Shown piece by piece: positions 44,955-56,755 of a stretch of DNA of 64,000 nt. The first letter of the stretch is position 1. Each line of letters begins with the position of its first letter. The notes under the pieces are model-generated. The model saw nothing but the letters and a program-made list of their open reading frames with translations, did no database searches and was not told the DNA's origin. Position numbers and translations under genes: made by a program. The stretch lies in assembly GCF_019320115.1 (NCBI RefSeq), contig NC_089585.1:144353769-144417768 (forward strand), given 5' to 3'. This DNA comes from Miscanthus floridulus. Lineage: Eukaryota > Streptophyta > Magnoliopsida > Poales > Poaceae.

Positions 44955-45718
44955 AATTGGCGACATTAACCTGTGTAGAGGTGGGACAACACCTGTACAG
45001 GGTACGCCATTGACAAGTCAGCTGGAAATGCCATCAGTTGCAAGCCAACCAACGAAGCCTGCGGTCTCGACCAGCCAGGCATCGGCGGGGCCATCCCCTT
45101 CAGCTTGACTAGCACAAGAGTCCTCGAGACTCGAGTAGGATGTCGGAATCGGTGAGCAGTAAGTGCCACGCGCCTCGACCAGCCAATGTAATATGCTTAG
45201 AGCTGTAGAAGGAGGACATAGTTGTGTTATTGTAAACTTGAGCCTCTTTAGGCAAGCTTGTAATAACGTAACTATATATTATTATAAGCTTGTTTGCTTT
45301 GTATAAAACATATTTAAGCTTGAAACTTTATGTTGGTGTAACTAAGTGAGAACATGTTAACGTTCTATTTAGTTGTACCATTTTGCTCGACACATCATCC
45401 TGGAAAGTTTGTGCGGCCTTAGTTTGTCATGTGGTCGGAGTGTGAGGTACAATGACCTGTGCACACATAGACGCGGACAAGTCAAACCAAGGGGGACCTG
45501 CCGATCACCCATAATATAGAGAGCGGATCCCATGCACGTGTTGGGAGGAACCGGAGACAAGGCCTGCTCCAAAAACCATAGAAGGAGTGGTGGTCGGCTT
45601 TTACTGGCTAAGTTAGAATAATCATAAAATTTGAAGTGACACATTAGAGTGGTCAGAGAAATCATAATTGCTTTATTGAAGTAAATCGAAAGTACAAGAG
45701 GAGTACATATCTCAGTAC

Positions 45719-46885
45719 TTAAGCATAGAAACGTCTAAGCTTGTCGATGTGCCACGAGTTTGGTACGTCCATACCGTCCAGGTGAGCTAACCTATAAGAC
45801 GTTGATCGTGTGACTTCCTTGATCATGAAGAGTCCCTCCCATGGGGTTGCGAGTTTGTGGACACTAGCCTGGTTCATCTTCCACTTCAGGACTAAGTCCC
45901 CGACCACGAAGAAACGCTCTTTAACGTTCTTATTGTAATACCTATGCAAAACAGCAAGGTACTTGGCCGTACGTACACAAGAATCGAGCCTTTTCTCTTC
46001 TGCGCTGTTCACTTCTAGCTCCCGTACTTCATTGACCTTGCCTTCATCGAAGTTCTCTACCCGTGCTAATCTGAAAGCTATATCTGGTGGGAGGACTGCT
46101 TCAGCGCCATAAACCATAAAGTATGGTGAGACGCCGGTGTTACGACTAGGCTGAGTTCTGAGGCCCTAGACCACGGCTGGCAACTCTTTTAGCCATCGTC
46201 TAGGAGCTTTGTTGTTTTCTCTGTACATCCTCTTCTTCAATGCATTCAGGATCATGCCATTTGCTCGCTCAACTTGTCCATTAGCTCTAGGGTGAGCCAC
46301 CGAGACGTATTTTACTACTATGCTCCTTTCATCGCAGAAGTCCCAAAAAGCGTTCTCGGTGAACTGAGTTCCTAGATCGGTGATGATGCTGTTGGGTATG
46401 CCGAAACGGTGGATGACCTAGTCGAGGAATGTGATAGCCTTCTCTGAGGATGCCTGTACCAAAGGCATGTATTCTATCCACTTAGAAAATTTGTCGATCA
46501 GCACGAAGACGCATGTAAATTTCCCAGGAGCCGGTTTGAAAGGCCTGATCATATCCAGTCCCCAGCATGTGAAGGGCCAAGAGGCTGGAATCATCTGGAT
46601 CTCATGTGCTGGTACGTGGATTCTCTTGGCGAAGAACTGATAACCCTCACAGTGGCGGACTAGCTTCTCTGCGTCGGCTACTGTTGATGGCCAATAGAAC
46701 CCTGCTCGGAAAGCCTTACCGACCAGTGTTCTTGAGGCCGCATGGTTGCCGCAGGAGCCAGAGTGGATTTGGTCCAGGAGATGTTCACCTTCCTCCTGGG
46801 TTATACACTTCATCAAGATTTCCTCCTTTGCATTTTTGCGCCATAACTTACCATCGACGAGCAGATACTGCTTACTGCGACGCAT
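45719..46885 (-). pseudogene. pol: Tat element integrase
   Basis: Starts RRSKQYLLVDGKLWRKN and holds the HHCC finger (HSGSCGNHAA ... HCEGYQFFAK). There the fourth ligand is Tyr in place of the usual Cys, so zinc binding is probably lost. The catalytic core has WGLDMIRPF and then a TAG at about 46418. It continues with SIITDLGTQF and GQVERANGM (about 46390-46240, broken by stops). The last part, 46117-45719, is the C-terminal domain (MVYGAEAVLPPDI, VGDLVLKWKMN, HIDKLRRFYA) and ends at a natural TAA/TAG-type stop. Confidence 0.85.
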
Positions 46886-47254
46886 CAGGCGCTCGTTTTC
46901 TGTCCGATCAGTATAACCGCTGCCATCTGTTAAGTACTTGATGAAAGGTACTCTCTAGTCAGGCTCATGAGTGGTCGGAAGCGGCTCGGTTGTGCTCGGC
47001 GCCGGAACCGTAGCCACCAATTGCTGGTCTGGAGCTTTGTCGACCGTGGAATCTTCTTCTTCGATAGAAGGCATGAGTAGGTCTTAGACGAATACGCCAT
47101 GTGGGATTTTGGCTCGGGATGATCCTAACTTTGACAGCGCATCCGCTGCTTGGTTCTTGTCCCGGACCACGTGTATGTACTCGATGCCATAGAACCTGCC
47201 TTCTAGCTTTCTTATCGATTTGTAGTATGCGTCCATCTTTTCGCTGGTCGTGTC

Positions 47255-47725
47255 CTAGTCCTTATTGAGTTGGTTGATGACCAGAGCCGAGTCTCCATAG
47301 ACATAGAGACGTTTAACACCAAGCTCAACCGCAACGCGTAAACCATGTAGGCATGCTTCATACTCGGCGGCGTTATTAGATGCTGGGAAATAAATCCTGA
47401 GGACGTACCGAAGCTGCTCCTTGGATGGTGACACGAAAAGAACTCCTGCTCCCGCACCGTCAATGTTGAGAGAGCCATCGAAGTACATCGTCCAATATTC
47501 TTCGGATCCCGGAGAGGTAGGCGTGCTTAAGTCTGTCCACTCGACGATGAAATCGACGAGTGCCTGAGACTTGATTGTAGTATGGCTTGCAAATTCCAAG
47601 GAGAAGCGGCATAGCTCCATTGCCCATTTGACGATGCGCTCGTTCGCATCCTTATTACGAATGATGTCCCCCAAAGGATACTCGGTCATGACCACCACAC
47701 GATATCCGTTGAAGTAATGTCTCAA
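47255..47725 (-). pseudogene. pol: Tat element second (archaeal-like) RNase H domain
   Basis: WAMELCRFSLEFASHTTIKS, then the RNase H-like core with YFDGSLNIDGAGAGVLF, NNAAEYEACLHGLRVAVELG and LYVYGDSALVINQL. The catalytic D, E and D are visible. This domain, additional to the RNase H that follows RT, is diagnostic of the Tat lineage. Confidence 0.85.
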
Positions 47726-47728
47726 CTT

Positions 47729-48763
47729 TCAGGATGTTATCAGTATGGCGTAGAGCAGTTTCTGAATCTGTGGGTACCTGGTCTTGGATTCGTTGAGTAC
47801 CTCACTGATAAAATAAATTAGCCGCTGTACCTTATAGGCGTGGCCTGGCTCGTCGCGCTCGACCACCATGGTAGTGGAGACCACCCGATTGGTTGCCACA
47901 ATGTAAAGTAGGAGAGTTTCGTCTTCTCTGGGAGCAGTAAGGACCAGAGGTGATGTGAGGTATTGTTTTAGCTGCGTGAAGGCAGCGTCTGCTTCCTCCA
48001 ACCACTCAAACTTCTTGAATGCTTTGAGCAGTTTGAAGAACGGTAGTCCTTTTTCTCTTAATCTTGATATGAAATGGCTTAGAGCAGCCATGCATCTGGT
48101 AAGCTTCTGGACATCCTTCACCTTTTTTGGGGGCTTCATGTCTAAGACAGCTTTGACTTTCTCCGGGTTAGGGCGTATGCCGTCGTAACTGACGACGTTG
48201 CCGAGCAGTATGCCAGAAGGAACACCAAAGATGCACTTCTTTGGGTTTAATTTCCATTGGAACGTATTGAGGGCTGCAAAGGTGCGTTCTAGGTTGTCAA
48301 CAAGGGTACGTGCTTCCTTGGTTTTGACAACTGCATCATCAACATAAGCCTCGACGAGGCCGTCTTTTATCTCGTCGTTGAGGCAGGCCTGTATAGCGCG
48401 TTGGTAGGTAGCCCCGGCATTCTTGAGCCCGAACGACATAGTCGTGTAGCAGTAGGCGCCGAAAGGCGTGATGAAAGATGTCTTGATCTGATCATCCTTT
48501 TTGAGAGCGATCCGGTGATAACCAGAGTAGCAATCGAGAAAGGAAAGCAGCTCGCAACCAGCGGTTGAATCTACGACCTCATCTATGCGAGGTAAGCCGA
48601 AGGGGTCCTTAGGGCAGTGTTTGTTGAGATCAGTGTAATCAACGCACATTCTCCATTCATTATTCTTTTTGCGTACAAGAACTGGGTTGGCTAACCACTC
48701 CGGATGATACACTTCTTTAATAAATCTGGCTGCCAAAAGTCGTGTAACTTCTACCCTAATCAC
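47729..48763 (-). pseudogene. pol: Tat element reverse transcriptase and first RNase H
   Basis: 344 residues: RFIKEVYHPEWLANPVLVRKK, MCVDYTDLNKHCPKDPF, FITPFGAYCYTTMSFGLKNAG, the catalytic box EAYVDDAVVK, and connection motifs (HFISRLREKGLPFFKLLK). It passes into the tether and first RNase H (LLLYIVATNRVVSTTMV). The frame is open, but its neighbours are broken. Confidence 0.9.
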
Positions 48764-48931
48764 CTCCTTTTTGTCGTGAGCGAACCATCATAGCTTCTGC
48801 TTGATTGGTTTGGCCTTGCTGTTGACATTTAAGGAGTGCTCGATCAAGTTTCGAGGTACATTGGGCATGTCGGAAGGTTTCCATGCAAACACATCCACGT
48901 TGCTCCTCAAGAACCTGACGAGCGCGTCTTC

Positions 48932-50254
48932 CTATTTGGGATCCAGGTTGGCCCTGATAAGGGCCGTTTTGCTGGGATCACCATCGACCAGCTGGATCGC
49001 CTTGTGCTCCTTGGACCTGATGTTCTTGCATGGAGCCTCAAGCTCTGGGATCTCTAGGTGGTCAGCTGAGGTCTTCTTAGCATCGAGCGTGGTCTCGGCC
49101 ATGCGATTAGAGAGGTCGTGGGCCTCTGCTATTTTGAAGCTATCGTCCTCATAGGTATAAGCTGCGTATACGTTGCCCCTGAGGGTTAAAACTCCTTTCT
49201 CAGTAAGCATCTTGAGCACTATATACCTGTAATGAGGTATGGCCATGAACTTGGTGAGCGACGGTCGACCAAGAATAGCATGGTAGGTGTCGTCGAAGTC
49301 AGCGACCACGAAGTTGACGTAGTCGGTGCGGAAGTGGTCCGGAGTCCCAAATTGCATGGGTAACGTGATCTGCCCGAGCAGTGTAGAGCTCTGTCCGGGG
49401 AGAACGCCCCAGAACTGTGCCTCGTACGGCTTCAGGTCCTCCTAGGCTATTTTCAGGGCGGGCAGGCTGTTCTTGAACAGTATATCAATGGAGCTGCCAC
49501 CGTCGATCAGTACCCTGTCGAACTGAACCTTGTTGATACAAGGGTCGAGGACCAGGGGAAAACACCCTGGCTTAGGTATGGCAGCCCATTGGTCCTTCCT
49601 GCTGAAGTAGATTTCGTGGTGAGACCACGGAGGGAGCCGTGGATCGGTGAGAAGGTTGTCGGTTTTTGCCACGTTCAAGCAAGCACGGGCAAGCAGCTTG
49701 CGTTCTTGTTTGGTCTCGATGGACACCTTGCCGCCGATGATGGTGTGCACGTGATCGGTTGGCTTGACGTATTTATGACGAGGGACTGCATCGTCGTCGT
49801 CGTTATCTTCGTTGTGCTGTTCCCCTGCGTTGTTAGGCTTGTCGGACATATCCGAAGCCTGTTGGCGCGTGTAGATAGTCTTGAGGATGCGGCAATTCTC
49901 CATGGTATGGTTAGACTTAGGATGGAGCTGGCAGGGCCCCTTCAATGCTTTGGCGTAGTCGTCTTCGTAGTTATGATGTCCGCCGCCCTTTTTCACAGTA
50001 TTGACGTCGCCGTCATCTTCCCAAGCACGCTTGCTCCTGTAATCATCACGACGGTTGCACCGCTGATTACGTTGGTCATGGTGGTCGTGGGAGTCATTGC
50101 GCTGGTTGTGGCGGTCAAAATTATCGTTCCGACCACGATTGCTGCGGTAATCGTCGCGGTGTGGAGGGTGGTCGAAGCGTGGAACCCTCGCTGCTTCTTC
50201 AACAATTATCTTTTTAGCGTCATTGGCGTCCGCATATTTCTTAGCGGTGGCCAA
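48932..50254 (-). pseudogene. gag-pol: Tat element Gag C-terminus and protease
   Basis: 50254-49442 has a basic RNA-binding stretch rich in H, R, N and D repeats (DDYRSNRGRNDNFDRHN). Then comes a zinc-like CQLHPKSNHTMENCRIL, then the aspartic protease start VLIDGGSSIDILF near 49495. After a break at 49442 (TAG), 49357-48932 continues the protease (ADFDDTYHAILGRPSLTKF). Confidence 0.82.
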
Positions 50255-50359
50255 GAGCGCTGTGACTGATTTAGGTCTCTTCCAGAGGAGCTTGTCTCTT
50301 AGGGCGTCGTGGAAGCGGAGGCCAGTGATGAAAGCCTCGATTGCCTCATTGTCGGAGAT

Positions 50360-52414
50360 TCATGGGACCTTGATGCGCATCTCTAAGAAATGCCGTACGT
50401 ACTCGCATAGTGGTTCATCTTTCTGATCTTGGATCCATTGCAGATCATACTTATTGCCGGGTTGTTCACAAGTAGCGATGAAATTGTCGATGAAGGCTTG
50501 CTTAAGCTCCTGCCAAGAATCAAAGTAGTTCGCCGGCAAGCTGACCAGCCATTGGTGACCTGTATGACCAACAGTGACTAGGAAGTAGTTAGACATGACA
50601 TGCTCGTCAGCCATGGCTGACTTGCATGCAGTTTCATAGAGCATGACCCATAATTCGGGGTTTTCCTTGCCGTCGTACTTCTGAAGTTTCTCGAGCTTGA
50701 AATTCTTAGGCCATATGACTTGGTGAAGGTGTGGAGTAAACTGCTTTAGACTCAGCGGGCCGTGGGTGGTGTCATACTCCATACGGCGATGGCTTTCGTA
50801 GGATGCTCAATCGTCGGCTCTCTGGTTGATGCGAGCGCGCAGATCGCGTCCACCAAGGTAATGGCGGAGATCGTTATTGCCATCGTGGTGATCTCGATTG
50901 CCATCTGGATTAGCCTTGCGGCCGTGGTTATCGCGGCGATTATCGTGGTTGTCTCGGCGGTCATTGTCCCAACGGCGATTGTCATTCTAGCCACCATCAT
51001 GGCCATCGTTGTTGCGCGAGCCACGTTGGTTGAGTGGCTATGAACGACTTGGGTGCTGGCGGCTGTGGCTTGACTCGACTGATACGCATGGAGCCCGAGC
51101 TTGGTTTGCAATCTCCACAGTCTGGGCCATAGCAGCCGTCAGATAGGCTTGTATTTCATTGTGAACTACTTGGGTTTCCGAGGTGTTCGGTAGCCGTTGC
51201 ATTGTCACCATGGAGACGGCTACGTTGGCACTTGGAGTCCTGAAGACTTGTTTGTCTCCCACCCTGTCGAAAGCATCGTTGAGGTCACGTGGTTGGACCC
51301 TTATGCACCGTGCCTCTTGGTCTGCTTCGGCTTCGATCTGCTGGCGATTAAACCGGTCAATGTTGCGTGCTTCGCGTGCAGTCCTTTCTTGTTCTGTTTC
51401 GCCAACTGCCGGTGGTTCATCATTGCTGACGACGTTGATCAAACCCCCTCGCCTTGGCAGGAAAGACAGGAATTGCGGGAACCCTAGGGCATGATCTGGG
51501 ATATCCATATCGTATTCGACACCTTCATCTCCGTGATGCTGGAGCTTGGTGTGGATGGAGGCATCAGATGCGGTGCCAGACGAGGAGCTGGAGTCACCCT
51601 CTTGGACCGTGTGGATGGATCCTTCACGATAATCTTCAATCCGGATCATGTTGACGAAGTTGAGTGGCTTCGGTCGAGGTCGGCGCATAAAACACAGATC
51701 TGAGCGGCGTTGTAAGTTGTATGCGTAGCTAGAGGCAGTGTTTCGTAGGCCGTAGGGCTAGACCTGGTGGTTCTCCATCGAGGCTTCATACTCGGAGAGT
51801 CGGAGACCTGTTGCGAAGGTTGGCTGGCGATGAGCGGAGCACCCCTCAGGAGTAGATATGACCACGAGATCTGTTCCAAGTCGTGTAGGACGACTGGTCC
51901 GAGCTGGTCGGGTAGATCTGTTGTGGGGAGCGGTTACCTGCTCATTAGGTTGACTTTGAATCGTACTTACCAGGGCTAGACTTTCAGCGAGTTTGGTGCC
52001 GACCCGATCGATGAAGTCGAGCAGGTCGGTGTTGTCGATCGGCTTCCCTTTGTAGCGGGGAAGCGGATGACGGGTTGTCGGCGTGGCTGAAGGTGACGTA
52101 GGCATGGTTGGAGCTAGATGTACCATGGTCGGAGCCAGATCCATCGTGGTCGGAGCCGTATCCGTAGTAGTCGGAGCCGTATCCGTCGTGGTCGGAGCCG
52201 TAGCCGATGCAGGTGAAGTAGTGGTCGGCGCGGACTGAATCCACGCCTCCTCCGCGGTCACAGCAATAGAGTCATCGGAGCCGGTGGTCCAGGTGATCTG
52301 GCTGATGGTGAACGTGAGGCCGTTCGGCGTAGCCATGGAGCCGGAGACGATGACCATCTTGTTTGCTTGGAGAGCAGTACGCACACCCCCTACCTGGCGC
52401 GCCACTATCGACAA
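50360..52414 (-). pseudogene. gag: Tat element Gag, N-terminal and central parts
   Basis: The first part (52414-51758) starts MSIVARQVGGVRTALQANK and contains about eight copies of an APTTTDT-like repeat (DNA repeat at 52110-52215). The middle (51688-51038) holds MIRIEDYREGSIHTVQ and ERTAREARNIDRFNRQ. The retrotransposon Gag domain (50782-50360) has KFDGKENPELW-like wording (KYDGKENPELW), SWQELKQAFIDNF and CEYVRHFLEMR. Several frame breaks separate the parts. Confidence 0.8.
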
Positions 52415-52918
52415 AATATGGTCGGTAGTCTACTTAGGGGTATGCCCAAGGTAGTAGATTGGCGGCAGACAGATGCGCAAGCCACAAACAAGACGGTGAC
52501 GCAAGACAGACACGAGGTTTTATCCAGGTTTGGCCACCAAGAAGGCGTAATACCTACGTCCTGTGTCTGATTTGTATTGCTGTATGTCAATGAGAGATAT
52601 TTTTTAGAGGGATCCCCTGCCCGCCTTATATAGTCCGGGGGGTAGGGTTACAGATCTAGAAACCAATCCTAGTCAGTTACAATTGCCATATGTGGCAAGA
52701 TAAGGATTCCTATTCTAACCGACCCGGATCCTGCTTGATCACCAAATCCGCCTTGACTCCTTATACGGGACTCCGATCAGGTTGGCTAGGCCGCACATCG
52801 TCTTTCGGGTGGACCAGACCTTGGCTGGGCCACACATCGTCTTTCGGGTGGACCGGATCCATCGATCTAGGCCGACCCAAGCTTAGCCGTAAGGGTATAG
52901 GGGTTAATACCCCCACAC
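52407..52918 (-). repeat. Right (5') LTR of the Tat element
   Basis: About 510 bp, reading TGTGGGGGTATTAACCCC to TTTTGTCGATA on the minus strand, with CTATATAAGGCGGGCAGGG (TATA region) near 52625. It resembles the plus-strand LTR at 53231-53704. The outer boundary is uncertain by two bases. Confidence 0.8.
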
Positions 52919-53230
52919 AGGGCAGCGTCCGATCGTAGCATCCGGTTAGGTCTACGTAGAGCCAACAACTCTATTCTTTGAGGGTGCATATTTAAAGGGT
53001 TTGACCGGCTTGGGGCTCACTCTCTTGGTATTTTGACATACTTGACATCTTTATAAACCTAGGCAAACACCTCTCACTCATCTCCATCATTGATTCATCA
53101 TCATAGTGAGTTTGGGAGTGATTCCAAGTGCATTTGCTTGAGTGATTGCATCTAGTGATACTTGGGGATCATTATGGCTACGGATTTCTTGTTTCTCTTG
53201 GTGGTTGCTACCACCTAGATGGCTTGGAGC
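52919..53230 (+). repeat. Element 3 3' LTR, inner part
   Basis: Resumes at GGCAGCGTCCGATCGTAGCATCCGG, matching element 3 5' LTR sequence from about 28583. It runs to GGCTTGGAGCA at 53230. The first half of this LTR (about 980 bp) is missing on the left. Confidence 0.82.
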
Positions 53231-54270
53231 ATGTGGGGGTATGACCCTAGATATCCATAACAGACTACATGGGTTGCGCCCCTAGGGGTGGTCTAGCCCA
53301 CAAGACAAAGCCTTGCGGAGCACGGTGCTGCTCGGCGCCCCTCGCAAGACACCGGGAAGATATCCTAAAGATACTACGAGATTTGTTAGGATATGTTTGA
53401 TCCCATGATTCTTGTAATCTGCTATTGCTTTCTGGTTATCTCCTAGATCTATCTAACTTGTAACCCTGCCCCCCCAGACTATATAAGGCGGGCAGGGACC
53501 CCCTCCAAACACACACAACATCATATCATAGCCAATACAATCCAACAGACCATAGGAGTAGGGTATTACGTCACGCTGATGGCCCAAACCTGTCTAACTC
53601 TTATGTCTCTGTTGCCTTCTTGTTCTCGATTACACGCATATCTACCGATCAATCTACCTTCGTGGGATACCCCTCGGAGGACTGCCGACGATATTCTGTC
53701 GACAGTTGGTGCGCCAGGTAGGGGTGTACGTGCTATTTCCATGTCGAACAAGATGGTACGTTATGTAGGCTCTTCGTCACTCCCACAGCTCGGCTAGATC
53801 TTCACGGTCAGATCAATCTCGTGGGTCATCAACGCTGATGGAGATGGAGAGCTCATCGAGCCGGTGCAGATCAATTCTACGCTGACCACCCCAACACCTA
53901 CGACTGTAGATCCGGTCTTAGAACCGCCTCTGAGGTCGACTTCACCAATAATTCACCGCGCCAACCATCCTCTGATTCAGATCTATCAGAGGCTGATCAG
54001 GAACTCTAGGGGTTATGGCCCTACCCTTTGGGCTCACCAGCGTCGTCGCCACCTATCAAGATGCCCTAAGAGGTAAATTCACCGACCAGGTGAGAGACAT
54101 CTATCCTCTCGCCGACCTGCTCTCGTCGGCTGTCAACATGCTGCAGATCAGCCGACACCCCAAAGCATCCCTCCAAACCATCCTAGAGGAAAATCTAGAC
54201 TCTGAGTCCTAGGGCTCTACGGAGACTGTCGCCGAAACCACCGCCATACAACCTCTTTTCCCACCCTTCC
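53231..54270 (+). mobile_element. Truncated Ty3/gypsy insertion: 5' LTR and gag start only
   Basis: The LTR TGTGGGGGTATGACCC...TCTGTCGACA (53231-53704) has a TATA region ACTATATAAGGCGGGCAGGG near 53490. It is followed by GTTGGTGCGCCAGGTAGGGG (primer site region) and about 550 bp of gag-like sequence with breaks. It stops abruptly at 54270, where the host LTR resumes (GCGGAGGAGCTTCGG). No second LTR and no TSD. Confidence 0.72.
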
Positions 54271-54950
54271 GCGGAGGAGCTTCGGCGCGTGTTGGTGACT
54301 ATTCATGGCTAGCTCCGGTGGTTGTGAGGGGTCTTGCACCTTCCCCGACGAAGAGCCACAAGGTAGCTCTAGTAAATTACTCGTGTCATTGAGTTACCTC
54401 ACTTGTGGATAGGTTCTTACGGTGTCCATTTGTTGGATGAGTTTTGTGCAACACCTCTTAGTCATCGAACCACCAAGTGTTGGTTGACACAATGGGGACT
54501 AGCGTGCTGGCGAGCACGTGAACCTCGAGAAAAAAATCTTGTGTCTCTTATAATTGGATTTCTCCCGGTGATTGGTTGTCATCATATTGTGATTGGTTTA
54601 TTCCTTGACTCGGTGGTATAATCACCCTACTCATTCCATTACTTTCTTGCAAACTAGCTGTAGCAAACTCTTTAGTGTAGCTAGTTTTAAGAGCTTGCTT
54701 GGTAGCTTAGTTTTATCTAGTGGAGCTCTTTAGTGTAGCCTTATTGAGAGCTCTTAGTGAGTAGTGACTTAGCCTCTTATGTGCCTAAAGATCATAGCAA
54801 CTAAAATTGTTGGGTAGGTGGCGTACAACCCTTGTAGAGCTAGAGCAAGTTTGTATTTTACCATTTAATTTACTAACAAATTGCTCTAGTAGATTTATAG
54901 AGTTTTAAATAGGCTATTCATCCACCCTCTAGCCATATTAGGACCTTTCA
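54271..54950 (+). repeat. Element 3 3' LTR, end
   Basis: Matches 28890-29558 closely through to AGGACCTTTCA. ATGAG at 54951-54955 is the right TSD, with ACGAG at 15347-15351. Confidence 0.85.
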
Positions 54951-54955
54951 ATGAG

Positions 54956-55255
54956 CCTCACCCCTAGTTCAGTACTTACGGTGAGCTACCATCAAACAGA
55001 AAAAAGGAGGGGAGGGGGGAAGCCAAACAAAAAAAAAGGAATTGAGGTTGTAATTGTAAATCTCAATTTCGTGGACACCAACAGCAGAATTGAATAAATC
55101 TGATTCTAATTCTTAATTCAAGACTTCAGTATCTAGGTTCAAAGAGGGTATAAACTTTTTTTTTGTAAAAAAGAGAGGCGCGGTAAGAGAACCGACGGCT
55201 TTCGGGTGCGTTCCTAGCAAGATTAGACTTGCCAGCATGAGAGAGCATTTTTTAG
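54956..55255. other. Intergenic sequence
   Basis: Purine-rich and A-rich stretches. No feature was recognised apart from CATTTTTTAG at 55246-55255, the left TSD of the following element. Confidence 0.5.
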
Positions 55256-56755
55256 AGAGTTTTACATGTGTACCATTAAAAAAGATGGCCCTTATCTATA
55301 TGCCACTCACCTAAGCTTTTTTTTGTCTTACAAATCATTCCGTCTACCTTCACTGATAACGGTGTTAAACTAAGGTGTAAAAAGTCTAAAATGGCCTCAT
55401 GGATTTATTTTCTCCATCCTTTTCTTTTTTTCCTCACTTATTTTATTTTCTCTCTCTCCAATATCAATCGGCTGGGTAGCACGGGTCCGTGACTGCCCGT
55501 GACTCCGCGTGCCTACGTGCACGCCACCACCGCCGCCGCCGCACTGCATGCCGGAGAGGAGGCCACGCGACACTCCGTCCTCCCACGCCATCCTCTTCAG
55601 GCTGGCGAGCGCCTGCCGTCTGTCTATGCTGGGCTGCCATGACAAACGTGGCGAGCTCCGGGGGTGGTGGCCAGCAGGCCGCGGCAGGGCGGCGTGGCCG
55701 TCCTTGAGGGCGTGGCGCGGCCGGCCCTAGGTGCGGCTCGCGGCCAGCCTCGAGGCGGCATGCGGCCGTCCCATATGGCGCGGTGTGGCTCTCGCCCAGC
55801 TGTGAGCTCCATCTCCGGACACCAGGGAGACGCCGGTGCGGCCATAGATGGACGCCAAGAGGTGGATGGGCGAACACGACATGCTCTTGTGGTGCCGACA
55901 AAGGAAACGGGGAGGCGAATCGGGCTGTGTGCGCGGAGATCAATGAGCTCAACCCGAGGTCAACAATGGTGGCGGCGGCGACGAGTGTGGGCTTGGCCAG
56001 GGTCATGAGCAGCTTGCTGTCGTTGTCGAACAGCTTCCTCTTCTCCCACGCTTGGCGCCAGGGGCAGGGGCATGGCGGCACGCACAAGCGAGCTCCGCCT
56101 CAGACACCGCGACTGGCGTGCGGCGAGCTCCGCCCCGCGGCCACCACAACGGCGCGCAGCGAGCTCCGCCCCGGCAGCTGTGACGGCACACGGATGAGCT
56201 CCCCCCTCCCCGCTGCATTCTTGAGGACGAAGGTGTCCAAGTCCCTTACAGGTTGGCCCCACTAGAGAAAGTGAGAGGACAGGGTTGTGAGGGAAGGGTA
56301 TTCTAGACATTATCATCGGTTGGGCCCACATGTTAAGGCTGTCAGACGGAAGGTGGACGCATCGGGTTGGGAGAAAAAAAACTTATATAAGACTGTCTCC
56401 AATGGAGACTTATACGGAGACCCAAACCCAAAATATGTCATGGATGTTACTGAGTCTCCAACATAATATCTATATGCAAGACCTATTTTGGGTTACAGCA
56501 GAGGCACAACCCAAATATGAGTATCATTTCTCCTGGAGACTCGTTTATAGAAAGGGTTCTCTTTTGGATCCTGTTGCTGGAGAAAACAAAAAATGGGTAT
56601 CGAACCCTTTACCTATAGCGCTACCTAAATATGAAATGGGTCTTGTATTTTATATGATGTTGTTGGAGATAGTCTTAAGTGGTACCTGCGTTGAACTTTT
56701 TAGTGACACGGAGCTAAGGGCTATCTTTTTTTTAATGGCCCAAAGCTAAAACTCT
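55256..56755. mobile_element. Mutator-like non-autonomous element (Pack-MULE candidate)
   Basis: Imperfect terminal inverted repeats of about 40 bp: AGAGTTTTACATG...CCATTAAAAAAGATGGCCCTTA at the left, and the complement of GAGTTTTAGCTTTGGGCCATTAAAAAAAAGATAGCCCTTA at the right. The flanks CATTTTTTAG (55246-55255) and CATTTTTTTTAG (56756-56767) form a TSD that differs only in T-run length. The interior 55480-56260 is very GC-rich and exon-like, with overlapping frames on both strands (such as minus 56087-55464), as when a gene fragment has been captured. No transposase is present. I cannot name the captured gene. Confidence 0.65.
56391..56674. mobile_element. Tourist/Harbinger-like MITE nested in the Mutator-like element
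   Basis: Inverted ends GACTGTCTCCAA and TTGGAGATAGTC, flanked by TAA and TTA (three-base TWA target). The interior is non-coding. Confidence 0.65.

Larger units (their letters stand above)
44955..52918 (-). mobile_element. Ty3/gypsy element of the Tat lineage, left LTR missing
   Basis: On the minus strand: the LTR (52918-52407), TGGCGCGCCAGGTAGGGG at the primer site, gag, protease, RT, RNase H, a second RNase H-like domain, and integrase. The integrase-after-RT order and the extra RNase H mark gypsy/Tat. Downstream of integrase (45718-44955) is non-coding sequence that does not match the right LTR, so the 3' LTR is absent. Confidence 0.82.
15352..54950 (+). mobile_element. Element 3: old Ty1/copia element expanded to 39.6 kb by nested insertions
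   Basis: The left end TGAAAGCCC (15352) follows ACGAG. The right end GGACCTTTCA (54941-54950) is followed by ATGAG, a TSD with one C-to-T change. Its own parts are the 5' LTR (15352-15933 plus 28171-29558), the leader and coding region (29559-32116) and the right half of the 3' LTR (52920-53230 plus 54271-54950). Everything else is later insertion or rearranged material. Its own RT, RNase H and the left half of the 3' LTR are missing. Confidence 0.8.

Noticed and set aside
55464..56087. 207-codon minus-strand frame as a gene
   Set aside because: It is GC-driven, overlaps equally long frames on the other strand and lies wholly within the Mutator-like element. At most it is a captured fragment.
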